Both the position numbers and the translations under genes were made by a program. This document shows positions 22,400 through 38,747 of a stretch of DNA of 64,000 nt, in pieces. The number at the start of each line of letters is the position of its first letter. The stretch's first letter is position 1. The notes under the pieces are model-generated. The model did not search any database, was not told where the DNA came from, and saw nothing but the letters and a program-made list of their open reading frames with translations. Source of the stretch: Haematococcus lacustris (lineage: Eukaryota > Chlorophyta > Chlorophyceae > Chlamydomonadales > Haematococcaceae); contig JASKMD010000031.1 in assembly GCA_030144725.1 (NCBI GenBank), positions 10,215,097 through 10,279,096 on the forward strand. Direction: 5' to 3'.

Positions 22400-25300
22400 A
22401 TGGATCAGCCCGCATCAGTGCTGCGCGTACAAAAGGTGGCGTGCCGCTGCTATAATACCCAGCTATGGTTGACCAAGCCGCACAGTCAGCCACGCACCTT
22501 TGCTGCAGAGCGTAGAGAATGTGGTTGACGAGCTTCAGAGGGAGAAGCTGATTCCAGTGCAGAAGAATGCATTCCTCTGTTGTGCCAAGTGCTGTGATAC
22601 ATCGTCCTCAGTCCAGGAGATCCAGGGCTGGTGAGCAGCAACGGCCTCCTGCCCTGCTGATCAGACCCCCTTGTGCACCACCTAAACCGTACCCATAGCC
22701 CATATAATGATCCAGCAACGATGCAGCATGCGCTTTCAATGAGAGTTCAAGCACCAGGCACACCCACTGCTGCCTGCAGCGTGGAGCGCTGCTCCACTCC
22801 GGTGCAGCAAGTGCAAAAGTCCATTCAGCACGTAATGCAAGATTTCCAGGTCAGTGGTTTTGTGGCCGGCTACTGGAGCCGAGGGCGGGACCAGCTTGAT
22901 AAGGGATGGGTCCAAGGCAGCGTGAGGGATGGATAGATGGAGGGAGGAGGTGTTGACAGAGAGGGTGGGCGGGTGGGTGCCGAACCATAGGGTGCCGGGT
23001 GGTGCCACGGCTGAGACAAAGCAGGGTAGGGGCGAAGCATGTCCTGAGAAGGATTGGAGGCAGTAGGTTATGGTAGGTTATGGTAGATTATGGCAGTAGT
23101 GCCAATGTGTGGCAAGCTGGGGCGTCCAGGATACCAGGAAGGTCTTAAGGGAAACTACCAGGAAGGCCCCCAAGGGAAGCTACCAGGGAAACTACCAGGA
23201 AGGCCCCCAAGGGAAGCTACCAGGAAGGTCCTTGCGAGGGTCCCAAGGCTGTGGTCATGCTCCTAACCATGGTGAGCTGGAGGAGCCGTGCCTTGGGCAG
23301 CTCCCTCATGCCGCCACCTGACACCACCGGCCGGCTGAGACCCCAGGCGCAGCACAAGGGGTGGAGGGGCGCAGGGCTGGAACATCTAGGGACCCTGAAA
23401 CTGCCCTTCTACCTGACCCTGGCCTTGACCCTGGCCTTGACCCTGGCCTTGACTCTGACCCTGGAACTGTCCTGAAAGGGGCGTGCTACAAAGGCTGTGG
23501 CTGTGCTAGTGAGTGTGGGCAGGAGGTGATGTGCTGTGGGCTGGCACCTAGGGGTATCCCCCTGACACACGCTGTGGCACACCCATACCCACACTCGTAC
23601 CTGCTAGCCCTACACCTGCTGCTCCCTGCCCAACTTCAGCGTGCCGTCCTCTCTTACCTAACCCCCTCTCATGTCCTGCCCACAGGGGCAGTGTGCTTGC
23701 TGTCATCCAGTCAGCAGCATTGATGCAGACAAGGCAGTGGGCGGCAGCTACAGCAGGCCAGGGGCATGCTCGCTGACCGTACCGCACCTAGCCTTGCCGT
23801 TGGCTGTCTGGCCCTCTGTGTTATCACTTTGCTCGCGTGCATTTGTGTGCACCCGGCTTGTTACAGGAGCGCTTTCAACGCTGCAGCCTACGCTGTCAGG
23901 ACAGTGCTAGGGTGGGTGGAGCACGGCGTCAGGCTGACCCTGTCCCTGACCCTGCCCTTTTACCTGAACCTGACCCTGCCCTTTACCTAAACCTGACCTT
24001 GACCCTGACCCTGCCCTTTTACCTGAACCTGACCCTGCCCTTTACCTAAACCTGACCTTGACCCTGACCCTGCCCTTTTACCTGAACCTGACCCTGCCCT
24101 TTACCTAAACCTGACCTTGACCCTGACCCTGCCCTTTTACCTGAACCTGACCTTGTCCTTTACCTAAACCTGACCTTGACCCTGACCCTGCCCTTTTACC
24201 TGAACCTGACATTGAACCTGACATTTTACCTGAACCTGACATTGACCCTGGGTGCTAGATGCGGAGCAGGTGATGGTATCCTGCTCAATGCACTGGTGGC
24301 AGATGCTAGCCGCAGGGTTGTGCTGGGCCGCACCTCCCCCCGTCACCTCCCCTCGTCGCATCTCCCTGCTGTGCCCCTCTGCTGTTCTCTGCCGCTGCCC
24401 TTCACCTGCAAACTGCGGCTGGTGTGCTGTCCTGCTGGCGTGCTGCTGGTGCTGCTGGCGGGGCTGACTGCTGCCTTCGCCTGGCTTGGTGCCCTGCTGA
24501 TGACGTTTGCTGCAATGGCTGTGGTGTGCAGAGCTTCACATCCTGTCTGCCCCTCTGGTGTTGGAGAGCTGTCGCAGCCCCCTTCACCTGCAGTGCTGCG
24601 TCTGCACTGTGCTTTGTTGCAGGAGGTGGCTGGCTTTGATCCCTCCCCCTCGGACGAAGCACGTGCCAAGGTAGGGTGGCAAGGGACAGCGCATAACATG
24701 GACAGTTACGCTGGCGTGCATCAGGACCCTGTTGCTGCTGGCCGGTCATTCTCCTGCAGGGACAGCTGCTCTGTTGATTGGACTTGCAACAGCGCATGCA
24801 TTCACTGCCCTCAGCAAGTCCTGGCAGCATTGTGGGCGGGCAAGCAGGCAGGCAGGGGGCCAGGCAGGCAGGCAGGCAGGGGGCCAGGCAGGCAGGCAGG
24901 GGGTCAGGCAGGGGTGCAGGCAAGCAGGCCACACCCATGACCAGGACTCCTGACCAGACCTACCATGCCAGCCATGCCATGTCAGCAGAGTGCCAAGCCA
25001 TGCCATGCCATGCCAGCAGAGTGTGGTGGCCCGGGTCAGTCGCAAGATGGCACAAGGCGGTGGGACAACAGCCGGCCAGTACAGCTGGTTAGGCTGGGAG
25101 CAGGTGGCTCATGCATGCTTGGCTTGACCCAATATCTTTGGCGAAGCTGCTATGCTGGCCAGTCTGCAGTAGCAATTCTCTAGTAGCATTGCAATCAGCT
25201 TGCTCCTGCATTGATCCTGCACTCTTCATCCATGTATTGTGCTGGTTTTCGTGTTGCTGCCTTTTTCATTACATTTTTATTTTTTGACTGTTGTCCTGTT

Positions 25301-25515
25301 TCACACCTCAACCTTTACTCACCTTACCTCACACTACATGCTACGGCCGCACCAGCTTCAATTTGACGTGGCCTGGCCGAGCTGACACTGCTGCCTATGC
25401 ATGCTTGCCATAGGATACCTTTCTCAAGTGTGTGGACAGCTGTGGCATGGAGTTTGAAGGCAAGGTGCCCAAGCTGAAGCAGGACATCCTGGGCCAGTTG
25501 CGCAAACTGGTGTAG
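22400..25515 (+). CDS. FAM136A: FAM136A family mitochondrial protein (DUF842)
   Basis: Exons: 22400-22435, 22509-22630, 22780-22849, 23867-23911, 24623-24670, 25414-25515; 423 nt, 140 aa against 138 aa in human FAM136A, all phases closing. The family hallmark of four spaced CX2-3C pairs is complete: FLCCAKCC, GCVERCSTP, FQRCSLRCQD and KCVDSC. The N-terminus (VENVVDELQREKLIPVQKNA) and the C-terminal VPKLKQDILGQLRKLV also align by eye to the animal protein. Members are small soluble proteins of the mitochondrial intermembrane space with twin-cysteine helices; the exact role is unsettled. The six tiny exons are spread over 3.1 kb because introns 3, 4 and 5 are filled with minisatellites. The start is the ATG heading the exon that completes the N-terminal helix. 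Confidence 0.9.
23935..24245 (+). repeat. ~60-bp minisatellite in FAM136A intron 4
   Basis: About four copies of a ~60-bp unit composed of CCCTGACCCTGCCCTTTTAC and ACCTGAACCTGA-type sub-repeats, decaying at the right end. A related CCCTGGCCTTGA patch lies at 23403-23460 in intron 3. Confidence 0.9.
24835..24925 (+). repeat. GGCAGGCA-type repeat in FAM136A intron 5
   Basis: Alternating GGGGCCAGGCAGGCAGGCAG units. Here the G-rich strand is the sense strand, unlike most intronic arrays in the window. Confidence 0.85.
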
Positions 25516-25650
25516 GCATGACCTTCGTTTTGGCAACAAGTTAGGCAACGGTTAGGCAACAAGTATTCGGCAACAATCCTGTGTTGTTTGCAGCAAATTC
25601 CTGGTGCCTGGAGTGCCGCCCTTCGAGGTGGCTTTCATACCTTCCGTGGT

Positions 25651-26031
25651 ATGCCTTTTGACAACCTCCACTGTTGTTTACGGTACCGGGGCCCCAATAT
25701 TTTGCGGATACCATGCAAACAGATATTATATCCACCTCGAAATGACAGGGTCACAATGACAGGGTTCAGGTGCTCGCAATGCAAGGGGACAGCGTTCACA
25801 TCGTCGTACAGGGGGGCTGATGGCCAGACCATCAACGTGCTATGCAGACGCCATAACAGCATGTATGGGTCAAAGACAACAACCAAGCAGCCAGCAGCAG
25901 CAGCAGTTGAGGAGGAGGAGGAGGAGGGGGGCCTCAGCAGCAGCAACGAGGCAGAAGCTATCAAGAAGCAATCAACCAAGCAGCAGAAGCAATCATTCAA
26001 GCAGCTGCAGCAAGCAATCAAGAAGAAGTAA
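25651..26031 (+). CDS. Hypothetical ORF with a C-x2-C motif and basic tail
   Basis: Open frame of 126 codons from the ATG at 25651. It carries FRCSQCKGTAFTSSYRGADG then VLCRRHNSMYG, a possible CxxC...C..H metal-binding arrangement, then a run of Glu, then a Lys/Gln-rich tail ending at a stop. No family was recognised. The frame is open upstream to 25588 behind a plausible acceptor (TTTGCAG), so this may be the last exon of a gene whose other exons were not found, or a retroelement remnant. It starts only 136 bp after the FAM136A stop. Confidence 0.3.
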   Translation: MPFDNLHCCLRYRGPNILRIPCKQILYPPRNDRVTMTGFRCSQCKGTAFTSSYRGADGQTINVLCRRHNSMYGSKTTTKQPAAAAVEEEEEEGGLSSSNEAEAIKKQSTKQQKQSFKQLQQAIKKK

Positions 26032-27054
26032 TGAGCCCTGATACGTCAGCCTGCTGCACTGTATGCTGTCTGCTGCACTGCTGCTAGGTTGCATGGCTCA
26101 GGACCGGTGACTGCACCAAGTTTCAAGTTGTGTTGTTTTAGTTATGTTGGAGCCATGCATACTTACAGCATGGTATGGTAGCGCCTCTGTGTTAATCCGT
26201 CATGTCCGTGTGTACCCTGGTGGTGATGGATTGCTGGCGCGTAAGTTCAACCTGCGGATCCTGACCGACGGCTCGCCAAAGGACCATTGCGAAAGAGTTT
26301 TGTTGGCCCTCAACCTCAACAAGAGTTTTGTTGGACTTACCTGAGCCTTGTGTGAGGGAGGGTCAGGGCTGGGTCGACATAGCGTGGCTGTCAGTCGAGG
26401 TGCTTACGCGTCCATAAGCTGTCAGCTGTTTCACCAAGGGTGGCTAACGCTGTGTCGGCGATGTCCAGCGATGCAGGCAGGCAGGCTGCCTGGCCGCCCT
26501 CCCCTCTAATCTCTCTCCTAACCCCTTCGTAGGGCTAGATGTTGTGACAGCAATGACTGGGTGGGAAGGGAGGCGAGGTGGTGTGGTGTGTGGTGTGGTG
26601 TGGTGTAAACACACCAGCCAAGCCAGCACAGCTCAGCCAGCCTCAACCTCAGGAGGCGTACCCCACCGGCACTATGAGCAGACTGGCCGGACAGGCCAGG
26701 TGTCCGCAGGGATGCTCAACCACCGGTGAAACGCCCACGCCCAGAGTCAGCATGGGAGATAGAGATAGGTGGCTTACACCGCTTAAGCCGTCAGCCGTTA
26801 GGCTGCTTGGCCGAGTCAGCATGGGCTACAAAGCTGAATTCGGTCATTCAGCGGATGTAGCACATGCGCTCGTTGAGTATTGCATGGGGAGAGCATCATG
26901 CTTTCAAACGTCTGACCATGAGACTCTGTCTTCACGTGGGCCAGCAGCGCCAGCAGTTAGTGTGTGACCGAACTTCCAGGTCCATTTTGGTGGGTAGCCG
27001 CACGGAAGCTGATACACTCGTCTCACACCACCCTGGCAGTACTCGGCCGTACAG
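26032..27054. other. Spacer left of the first hAT element
   Basis: Includes an open frame at 26144-26344 (66 aa, no recognised feature) and a GGTGTGGTGT patch near 26577-26606. No splice-consistent gene was seen. Confidence 0.4.
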
Positions 27055-27062
27055 CTGTCGAG
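27055..27062. repeat. Left 8-bp target duplication of hAT element 1
   Basis: CTGTCGAG, repeated exactly at 28241-28248 on the other side of the element. Confidence 0.8.
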
Positions 27063-27679
27063 TAGGGTGGTTCCCCCCCCTAGGTAATATTAATAATAGC
27101 TATATTAGCCAGCCAACCATATTAGCTAATAATAGCTCCCGATTCTTGTCGCGCCTTCGTTCGGTTCCTAGCGCTATGGATGAGCCTGGCTTCGCTGCGC
27201 CCCCTGTGCACCTGATTGATGATGCGCCATCGGAGGCCGCAACATGGACACAAAAGCATAAGAACAAGACCCACACTGTCGATGCCCTGCTTTCAAAGCT
27301 GAAATCAAGCAAGGCCGTGCGCCCAAACTTCCGCGCGATGGTCGACATAAACCTGAAAAAAGTCGTAATCGCGTGCGTGATGTGTTGGGCGACTGTTAGT
27401 TGCTCCAACATGACAACAGCACAGCGCCAGCATACTGGACGTTGCTTCAAGCGGGCCGCTACTGCCGTCCCTCCTCCCACCACCTCAGGCAAGCACAACA
27501 CAACAACTAAAGCATGCACATTAGCACAAGCTAGAACGGAAGCCCTGCAGCCTTGCCCTTGCATTCACCATGCCTTGCCCTGGCATACACCATGCCTTGC
27601 CCTTGCATACACCATGCCTTGCCCTTGCATTCACCATGCCTTGCCCTTGCGTTGGGCCTGCCTGCCTGCCTACCTGTCA

Positions 27680-27713
<34 letters not shown>

Positions 27714-28240
27714 TGCCTGTCACCTGCCTGCCTGCCTGTCACCTCAAGAGACCCTCATCAACATTCTAGCGTAGGCCTTTGTAGTCTATAGGCCACAACC
27801 AGCGTGATGAGCCTCACATGCTATCTTATACACTTGGTATCTTGGTTGTTGATGACTTTGATGCAGCGTTAGACATGAACAGATGGGAGTGGCTCACTGC
27901 AGAAGTGACCGAGCACCCCTTTTGCATTGATTTCATGGAGTGTTCATGTGGTTCTTGTCAATTCTCAACACCGCACGTGCCTTCTACAGCTGGTGAGATT
28001 GCGGTAACAACTTGTCGATGTTACACGGAGGGCTAACTCTATACAAGCACGGGAGGTGCCGAAAATCAGGCATCTATCAGGATTTGAGCTCTGCACCTCC
28101 TGGTAAACATACGCCAAGGCTGTCGCTTGAGCTAATATGAAGTCCCTTGAGCTATTATGAGCTAATATGAGCTAATAGTAGCGCTACTATAGCTACTACG
28201 GCACTTTTGGCTCGGAGCTAATAATAGCGGACTCACCCTA
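27063..28240 (+). mobile_element. hAT-type DNA transposon, 1178 bp, probably non-autonomous
   Basis: Bounded by exact 8-bp duplications CTGTCGAG (27055-27062 and 28241-28248), the size typical of hAT insertions. The ends are short imperfect inverted repeats: TAGGGTGGTTCC on the left and, read inward from the right, TAGGGTGAGTCC. These resemble Ac-type termini (TAGGGATGAAA). Subterminal regions on both sides carry repeated TAATATTAGC/AGCTAATA motifs, also usual for hAT elements. The only coding remnant is an N-terminal BED-like region; no catalytic or dimerisation region fits in the element. It is therefore likely an internally deleted copy mobilised in trans. Confidence 0.75.
27176..27769 (+). 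pseudogene. BED-finger N-terminal fragment of a hAT transposase
   Basis: From the ATG at 27176 the frame encodes ~100 residues of plausible protein ending in VVIACVMCWATVSCSNMTTA and then QRQHTGRCF. The C-x2-C and H-x3-C spacing is what BED zinc fingers at the start of hAT transposases show. After ~27480 the frame runs into Thr/Ala-rich sequence and then a CCTG/ACCTGCC tandem repeat (27650-27745), which is not protein-like. The RNase-H-like catalytic core is absent, so this is read as a remnant or the first exon of a deleted transposase. Confidence 0.5.
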
Positions 28241-28248
28241 CTGTCGAG

Positions 28249-29117
28249 GGTGCCCCAGTAAAGTTAATAGTGTAGCAGTTATTTAAGGAGGAGGCAGGGC
28301 TTGGGTGAATGCAAGCCAACTGCAAGCACAACAGAATAAGGTGGATGGAAGCGAACAGAACTAGGTCCAACACTTCAACACAGCTTCAAACGCGACAGAT
28401 CTGCTGCAGCCTCATGATATTAGAGTAATGACTGTGTTAGCATTGCAGGTATTGACGCATGGATGCATACCTGCTCAATGAAGGCAGCTGAAAGGAAAGG
28501 ATGAGAAAACCTTTATCACAAGGCATGAGGCAAAGCAAGGCCATACACTGTTTGTCTGACGCGGCTCTAGAGGTGAAGTCCAGACTCGAAACAATTTGAC
28601 ACTACCTGACACAGCCACTGGAGCGTGTGCTAGTAGTCCAGCCCCAGCTGCACAACCCAGGACCACTCGACGCCTTGGTCAGGGCCCACAAGAGGAGTGT
28701 GGTTAGGCCCATCCACCAGCGCATAGCTGTCATCCCTATACGGGCCCTACAGGCCTGACTGGCAAGCAGGGGCTGAGGCACCCTAGACCGACTGACTTGA
28801 CCCTAGACTGCAGGTGGCCCCACAGCTACAGCCAGTGCACATGGCTGTATGATACGAGCTGTGAGGGATGCAGCAGCATCAGCAGGCACCCATAGTTATG
28901 TGGTCATTTGCTGAGATGCTATGCAAGACTGTGCACATTCACCCATGCCACTGCTGCTACTGCTGCTGCTGCTGTTTTAGATTGATGTAGTAGCAAAGCT
29001 GCTGGGAGTTGCTAAGCTACTGCCGCTGCTGCTGTTGCATGTATACAAACCAGCCATCCTCCCATCACCACCGTCACCAAGACACGTCCAAACGTGCGAG
29101 CCACATCACAGCCACCC
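28249..29117. other. Spacer between hAT element 1 and the prolyl hydroxylase gene
   Basis: No supported exon or repeat. It probably includes the 3' untranslated region of the minus-strand prolyl 4-hydroxylase gene, although no TGTAA was found at a convincing distance. Confidence 0.4.
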
Positions 29118-34120
<5,003 letters not shown>

Positions 34121-35584
34121 TGATGCCGATAGGCTCGATAGTTGCAGACGCAAGACAGCGCGAGACAGCTGTGTGACAATGTGTGACACAAATGTTGTAC
34201 CGTCAAGTCCAGCATCAGTAAGCAGTAGCTTCTTGTAGGTACAAGCAAGTGAGAGCTGATATGAAGGTCTGGAGACCGGCCCCAAAGCCCTCGCTCCCAC
34301 GTACAGCCTTAGCCCCCTAGGCAGTTGATTTGGACACCTCTTCCCTCTACGGGGGCGTACAGGTTGATAGAGGAGGTGCTGGATTCTAAATGCCCCTGGG
34401 CCTCAACGCTTTTTGTGAGTCAGATGATGGGAGAGCGGGTGCTGATGCCCGGAAAAGCCAAACTCCAGGGACCAAGGAGAAGAGTAATGGTAAGTTTAAG
34501 CCCTGGCGCACAAGCAGCTGAGCAGGAGCAGCAAGGGAGCAGAGCAGCAGCAACATCAGGAGTAGGAGCAGTCAATCACTAAGCAGTAGCGGTGGTGGTT
34601 GCCAGGTTGAGTGCAACGGCAGCAGAAGCACAAAGGAGGTGGTAGCGTCTCTTATCTGCCATCGTCACAAGGTAAGGGAGACATCCCAAACAGCTGCCTA
34701 CAGAAGCGGCACAGGTACAACTGAGAGCAGACGCATGTTTGCAGTCCTCGGTCTATGAAGGTCGTGCCATGCTCAAATGAGGCCCACAATAGCCATGCGG
34801 AGCTTTAGTACTGCTACTTCAGCTGGAGAACACAGCGAGCCAAACACTAAGTGCTCCTGGCAATACTGACCGCAGCCACACAACCAGTAGCAACAGGCAG
34901 TGACAGGTCCTTTGTCAGGCAACTGCTGCACACACCGCTCATGCCCAGCATGCATATGTGCTGAACAAAAGAAGTTGGAATGAAGGAAAGGCGGACTACA
35001 TCTTTGTCAAAAGGCAGGAGTCAAGGGCAGGCCCTGCACTGTCTGGCTGCTATTGCGAGTGAGCAGAGATCACCCTGTTTGTGCCAGCCTAACCCTCTTA
35101 CCCAAATGGAGGTGCAAAGGCGGCTAATGCAGGGAGAGGACGGGTGAGTAGAGTGGCAGGGGCATGAATAAATGAGTGGCCTAGGCTAAACTGTTGCACC
35201 TGTGCCATATGGTCCATGTGTTGCACGCTGTGACGACATGCTGTCACCGTTGCCTATGCGCTACACCCCCAGCATGCTTGATGTGCATATGTCTGGCCCT
35301 TGACTAGCAATCCCAAGTGTTGTGACTGAAGTGTTCACACAACGGTGTTCAGCTGCTTGCCTTGGCGCCACACTGCCTTGTTGCTGTAGCTGCCATGTCA
35401 GCTTTGCCGCAAGCACACTGCCTCATCACGCAATCAGTCAGCTGACCCACCCGATGTCTTAGGGTCACAGCTGCTACGAGGTTAGCATGAACACTACAGC
35501 ACATGTGGCTGAGCCTTGTGGTTGCTGCCTGATAACTGCTGCCTTGTGGCTGCTGCATGATTACTTGCCTGCCCCATAAAGACC
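34121..35584. other. Upstream region of the prolyl hydroxylase gene
   Basis: No supported gene. A plus-strand open frame at 34325-34582 (85 aa) has a helix-like start (AYRLIEEVLDSKCPW) but no recognised domain or neighbouring exon. Confidence 0.4.
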
Positions 35585-35890
35585 CTGGGGTGCGTGCTTC
35601 TCTGAGTTAAACTCTACTACAGCATCCTGGCACACAGAGCTTGGAGTTGTAGCTCAGGGCTTTGCCTCAGGCACTTGCCTGCAGGAACTCTACAAACTGT
35701 TTCTGCTTCTCATCCATTCCATTCCATCTGAACTCTCACAGTAGCGGCCCACCTCAGGTGGAAGGTCCTGTGAGCCACAAACTGACAGCAGGACGCTGCG
35801 CATGACTGAGTCCACCTTCTGCTCCACGGCATCGACATCGACAGGACCACTCTGCCCGGTAACTTCAGCATACTGCAGGCATACTGCTGC
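35585..35890 (-). pseudogene. Chimeric partial duplicate of the 38.7-40.8 kb gene
   Basis: Bases ~35585-35720 match the 3' end of the last exon of the downstream unknown gene (38715-38850). The adjoining ~35725-35885 matches its exon 3 with both splice borders (39940-40085). The ~1.1 kb that separates them in the intact gene is missing. Identity is high by eye (a handful of mismatches in each block), so the duplication is recent or under gene conversion. Confidence 0.75.
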
Positions 35891-36293
35891 CTGATTACTG
35901 GAAGAGCCGCTACTGTAAGACGATGATGCGCGACAGGCGGGGGGAAACCCAATTGGTGCGGGAGCAGTCCTTAAAGGAGGTCAGGTCAGGTCCTCTTGTT
36001 AGGGGCTAGCCAGTAGCTAAGGGCCTGTCATCCAATGAAACGGCTGTCAAAGGACGCCAGTGTGACAGCGGACAGAATAAAAGCTGCGTTTGCCGCACAT
36101 CGACCTCTTTCTCGGCGCAGGCGTGGCTCCCTGCGCCGTTATGGGCTCGGACCCTACGTCTCCCCGGTGTGGGATTCCATCGAAGGTGAGCACCAGCACC
36201 AGCACTAGCACCAGCACCAGCACCAGCACCAGGCCCTGGCCCTAGCCCTAACAACCAGCCCGCAACTAGCCCCGCTTGCGCTTGTTCTTTCAG
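35891..36293. other. Spacer with CACCAG trinucleotide-type repeat
   Basis: Contains a short CACCAG tandem (36190-36231). No supported gene; possibly the 5' part of the small candidate gene that follows. Confidence 0.35.
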
Positions 36294-36633
36294 AGCGACA
36301 CGCAAAGCCGTGAGAGCGTCTCATGAGATGGAACACGACGCGACCAATCCGCCCCAATACCTGGTAAGCCCACAGTTCAGCCCCGCACACAGCCTAGTCT
36401 CGCCTAGTGCATAGTCTCGCACACAGCCCCGCACATCAATCGCACACCATCAATCGCACACCCGCGCATCAATTGCCGTACCCGCACACACGCACCCTTA
36501 TCCTACGCCCTGTCCCGTGTGCTCGCAGGATGCGGAGGTCGACGGGTCAGGCCGTGCTGAGGCCGTGCTGTCGGAGTCCCAAAGCAAGGAGTACCCAAGA
36601 AGCTCCACGAGGCTGCGAGACCGAGCACCCTAG
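36294..36633 (+). CDS. Candidate 3' exons of a small unknown gene
   Basis: Two exon-like blocks share a phase and have clean borders: 36294-36363 (acceptor CTTTCAG, donor CTG/GTAAGC) and 36529-36633 (acceptor GCTCGCAG, stop TAG). Together they read RASHEMEHDATNPPQYL then DAEVDGSGRAEAVLSESQSK and end in a basic stretch. The 5' exon and start codon were not identified, and no family is recognised. This could be a real small gene or chance. Confidence 0.3.
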
Positions 36634-36996
36634 GCCAGCATAGCATGTGTTCATGCCATAATAGATTGCCTAGCCTTCGCAAGTGGGTTGGGGTAGTGAA
36701 TCCGGTAGTGGTACCGGATGCTTGCTGCATGCAAACAGTTCGGACAACAGATAACACAGCTCCTGCCCTGTAGTAATTGTAGGAGAACAACTGTGCTGCA
36801 TGATTACTGCTCCTTGTAATGGTGCCTGATTACTGGACTGCTGCCTGATTACTGCTGGCTTGTGCTTTACTGTGCCCTCAGGGAGGGTGGGTCTAGCTGC
36901 TGGGCCTACTGGTGCCAGCATGTCGCAGCTGCCTCCCTTGCTTGCTTGCTGGCCCACTCCTTGGCATCCACAGTCTTGCGATTGCTGCTGTGGTCA

Positions 36997-38413
36997 TCAG
37001 CCTGTCAGCCCCAACATGCTCCTGATGGAGAACTTCTCTTTGCGAACCAGTGCCTTAGCCATCTGCTTTGCGTCCTTCTCTTCCACAGGGTTACCTGGGG
37101 CCATGACAGCCCACACAGGCGATGAGCAAGTCTCTACTCTGGGGCTTTGCAGGATAGTAACAGTGACACGCATGTCTCTGCCTAACACATCCTAGCATCC
37201 ATGGGAAACTACTGTCATATGCAGGACAAGAAACTGAATTGAAGCTGAAACCAGCATTACCTGGCAGCAGCTGCAGCTGCTTCAGCGTCTGGTTCACACG
37301 GATGGCTTCAGTCATGGCTTGGCAACCGGCTTTGCCTATATTGTTGTTGGACAACCCTAGCTTCTTCAGGCTCTGGGAGCTGGAGATCAGCTGCATAGCA
37401 TCAGTAGTGGCATGCAACAGTCAACCCCTCTCTCACATGGGGCTCAGGGCAACAAGGGGAACAGAACAAGCACAGCCACTCAGGACAGTGCATGCCGTAC
37501 GCATGGCCTTGATAAACCAGTGCAACCACCCTGACCGCTGTGCTGGAAGAAGGTCCGAAAACCAAGGCTTTGGCAATCTGAAGGCGGTGGTGATGTGCCT
37601 GATGGTGATAATGGATATCATGATGAGCCCACAGCTGATGAAGCTGATGATGAAGGTGTCCATGCTGTCTCTGCCGCAATGCCTTACCGCAGCCAGGGCG
37701 ATGGCTCCGTTGTCCCCTATTTTATTGTGCGAGAGCTGCAGCTGAGTCAGGGACATGTTGTGCTTGATGGCAGACGCCAGCATAATACAGCCATTGTCCT
37801 GTGCGGCAACAGCAGCCACCAGCACGTCAACAGCCATTCCACATACTATCACCAGCATGACGAGACGAATGTCAGCATGGGGCATGCACAGACATTGCTG
37901 GCAATGCCACCTAGATCACTGACGTCCTGGCTAACAATCCTAGAGAATTGCAGTGCTGCAGGGGGCCAGCACCAGCCACTCACTGAGATGTTGTTGTCTG
38001 GGAGGTCGATGGAGGTCACACTCGAGTTTTGCATCAAGCCGTTACAAATGATCTCCATGCCATCATCACCTGTTCAATACAAAAAATGCCAGCAACGGCT
38101 CTTCTTGGGCTCAGACTCAGGAAGCAGGCATTCCAAGCCACAAGCGCATCACAAGGGCTCCGTGGCAGCAGCGTGTCCTACCTGTCTTATACTGGTGGCA
38201 ACATGCCACTCCCCTTCCTCAACCCCTTCCCGTACCCCTTACCAAGGTAGTTGTGGGACAATGACTCCCCTGTCCTCCACCCATCCATACCCCCTACCCC
38301 TCACCAAGGTAGTTGTGGGACAGTGACAGGGCGCGCACGCGGGAGCTGTTGGCCAAGAAGGCTGCCAGCTTGCGGCATCCATCCAAGGACAACCGCATTT
38401 GAGCGTGGAACAT
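36997..38413 (-). CDS. Leucine-rich-repeat (RNI/NLRC3-like) protein, five exons
   Basis: Exons (minus): 38305-38413, 37984-38069, 37688-37798, 37261-37390, 36997-37094; 534 nt, 177 aa, all phases consistent. Each of the first four exons holds about one 28-residue ribonuclease-inhibitor-type repeat: RVRALSLSHNYLGDDG, SVTSIDLPDNNISDNG, LTQLQLSHNKIGDNGAIALA and LKKLGLSNNNIGKAGCQAM. One exon per repeat is typical of this repeat class. The C-terminus is basic (KQMAKALVRKEKFSI). No nucleotide-binding or effector domain was found. A binding role is inferred; the partner is unknown. The start at 38413 is the first in-frame ATG before the first repeat; further N-terminal exons, even splicing from the next gene upstream, cannot be excluded. 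A 65-bp-spaced duplication lies across the first donor. Confidence 0.7.
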
Positions 38414-38747
38414 GCACGCCCCCGGGTTGGCACCCTGCGATAAGCCACTCACAGCACTTGTTTGAGAAGAATGCTGAGGCTTGGAGGGAGAGGGACACCC
38501 CTGAGGCCACCCTGTGTGCATGATTGACTGTGTAGGGTGGGTCAGAAGTGCCATGGGGTGTGCCAGAACCCTAAGGCTTGGCATGCCCACATCAAGCGAG
38601 CCTGACTCAACTGAACTAGGCTATGTGCAGCAGCAACACCGGTGTCGTGACGAACCGCATATCAGTAAATGCCATGTAATCATGACGATGATGATCAAGC
38701 GGGCCTTGCCTGCCCCGTAAAAACCCTGGGGTGAATGCTTCTCTGAG

